From Sclerurus mexicanus (taxonomy: Eukaryota > Chordata > Aves > Passeriformes > Furnariidae), in contig VWZF01007082.1 in assembly GCA_013396755.1 (NCBI GenBank), positions 641,038 to 705,037 of the forward strand: a stretch of 64,000 bases of DNA. The letters are read 5' to 3'. A program made the translations under genes and the position numbers. Under the pieces are notes generated by a model. It was not told the origin of the DNA. It was given only the letters and a program-made list of their open reading frames with translations, and did not search any database. Below, piece by piece: positions 62,984-64,000 of this stretch (positions are counted from its first letter, which is position 1; the number at the start of each line of letters is the position of its first letter).

Positions 62984-64000
62984 GGAGTATCTTAAAACCC
63001 CAAAAAGTTTATTTGTATGTACACATTGTCACAAAAATAGTCAACAAAAAACTCAGACCACATAGTTAAAAAGGACTTTCCTGAATAAGACTGCATGTTG
63101 TCTAGTAAACAAGAAATAATCTTTTGAAAGGACATATTGCAATTTGGTTGGCTACTTTAAAGCTAAGATTTTTGTTGAAAGGCTGAAGTCAATAAACATG
63201 GCTACATTCAGACTTACTCAGTAATGTCACCTAGCTTGCTAACCTCTGATTTGACTTGAAATTTCATGTGGACATATATTTTGAAGATCAACAAAACTTG
63301 TACAAAAGTCTTTCCTAATGACAAAACATGACAGAACATTCTAAAGGCTACTTTCCCAAATCATTACGTGAAACTACCTAAAGCTCTTCTTCCAACTTAT
63401 CCCCAGTAAACCAAGTTCCTTAAAAAAAACCAAAAAAACCCAAAACACCTTTTTTGGCTTTACTGGGCTTTGCCCTCAACTGATGTTATTGAATGTTTTG
63501 AGTATATTCCAACTAAAAAGGTTTACACCCTCCTGAGCATTTGTATTTCACTTTGAACTGATCCTTCTCAAATGAGCTCCAGGCATCATGAAAGCAGAGT
63601 GAACTGACTACATAAATCTACAAGTTCAGTTCCTTGCACAACTGGCCATACGATAATAACTAAAATACATAAACAGAAGATTTCCCTATCTTCAGAAATC
63701 CCACACACCCACTGTAGAACAAATTCCTACTAATTAAGCATTGTTTCATGAAAAAAGTGGAAGAGGTAGAACATTCAAATATTTTGAAAGGTATTTAATT
63801 GAATTTCTTTCAACCTGCAATCAGGGTCCAGACAATAGTCCAGATGGAACTTTGCAATTTATTTTAGGGACAACATGCTGTACAGACACATGCATCTGTA
63901 GATATGGATAAAAAAAAAAGAAAATGCTAAATATAACTAAATATGAACACCAGTATAACAGATTTCCCCAGTTTTTATTGTGTTGGGAAAGGCTTCTGCC

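Larger units (their letters stand above)
54180..64000 (-). other. DISC1 intron 6, partial (right edge of window)
   Basis: This is AT-rich sequence upstream of exon 7 with no recognised coding exon. Exon 6 would have to end in phase 2 (two bases before the leading C of exon 7). Two short open intervals with fair splice sites and the right exit phase are at 60249-60283 and 57369-57437, but neither resembles the known protein convincingly. Small items here are a 27-bp tandem duplication near 56548-56600 and A-rich tracts at 62041-62073 and 62942-62983 with a single N at 62955. I see nothing specific in the rest. The many short open frames on both strands look random. Confidence 0.75.

Overview
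The window looks like avian (bird) nuclear DNA. It is AT-rich with very little coding sequence. It carries 3'-end fragments of the bird-typical CR1 LINE (about 6683-7260 and 35054-35372) and a solo LTR of a family I recognise from many bird genomes (44033-44607). It also holds three small exons on the minus strand that I recognise as DISC1 (disrupted in schizophrenia 1). I did not identify the species. The repeat content fits a neoavian bird.

Gene layout: the whole window lies inside DISC1, read from right to left. Exon 7 (human numbering) is at 54125-54179, exon 8 at 49392-49494 and exon 9 at 38017-38205. Their splice phases join into one open frame that closely matches the mammalian coiled-coil protein from the LQE...K segment to the ...LVLS.RNV.KL... 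segment. Intron 6 runs off the right edge (at least 9.8 kb), intron 7 is 4.6 kb, intron 8 is 11.2 kb, and intron 9 runs off the left edge (at least 38 kb). I found no exon 6 that I trust and no exons 10-13. No other protein-coding gene, tRNA or rRNA was recognised. Most open frames in the window are short and look like chance.

Intron 9 carries the accessory material. At 22911-26200 there is a decayed non-LTR retrotransposon on the minus strand. It has an APE-type endonuclease, a reverse transcriptase, a C-terminal zinc-knuckle-like end and a (CAG/CTG)n tail. It contains six in-frame stops and one frameshift, and an assembly gap covers its RT catalytic core. Immediately next to it, 26205-30830 is a 4.6-kb satellite built from degenerate telomere-like CCCTAA motifs. 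Its monomers are about 180 bp, diverged at the edges and regular in the middle. On the right they form a 486-bp higher-order repeat present in four apparently identical copies. This array is the most unusual structure in the window.

Smaller items include a solo LTR with a 5-bp target-site duplication in intron 8, a CpG-rich patch at about 14590-14810, an (AAAAAC)n array at 40621-40756 and a perfect 18-bp-stem hairpin at 37290-37334. There are also two weaker hairpins, a few ancient SINE/LINE relics and two runs of Ns. The remaining stretches are ordinary AT-rich intron in which I see nothing specific.
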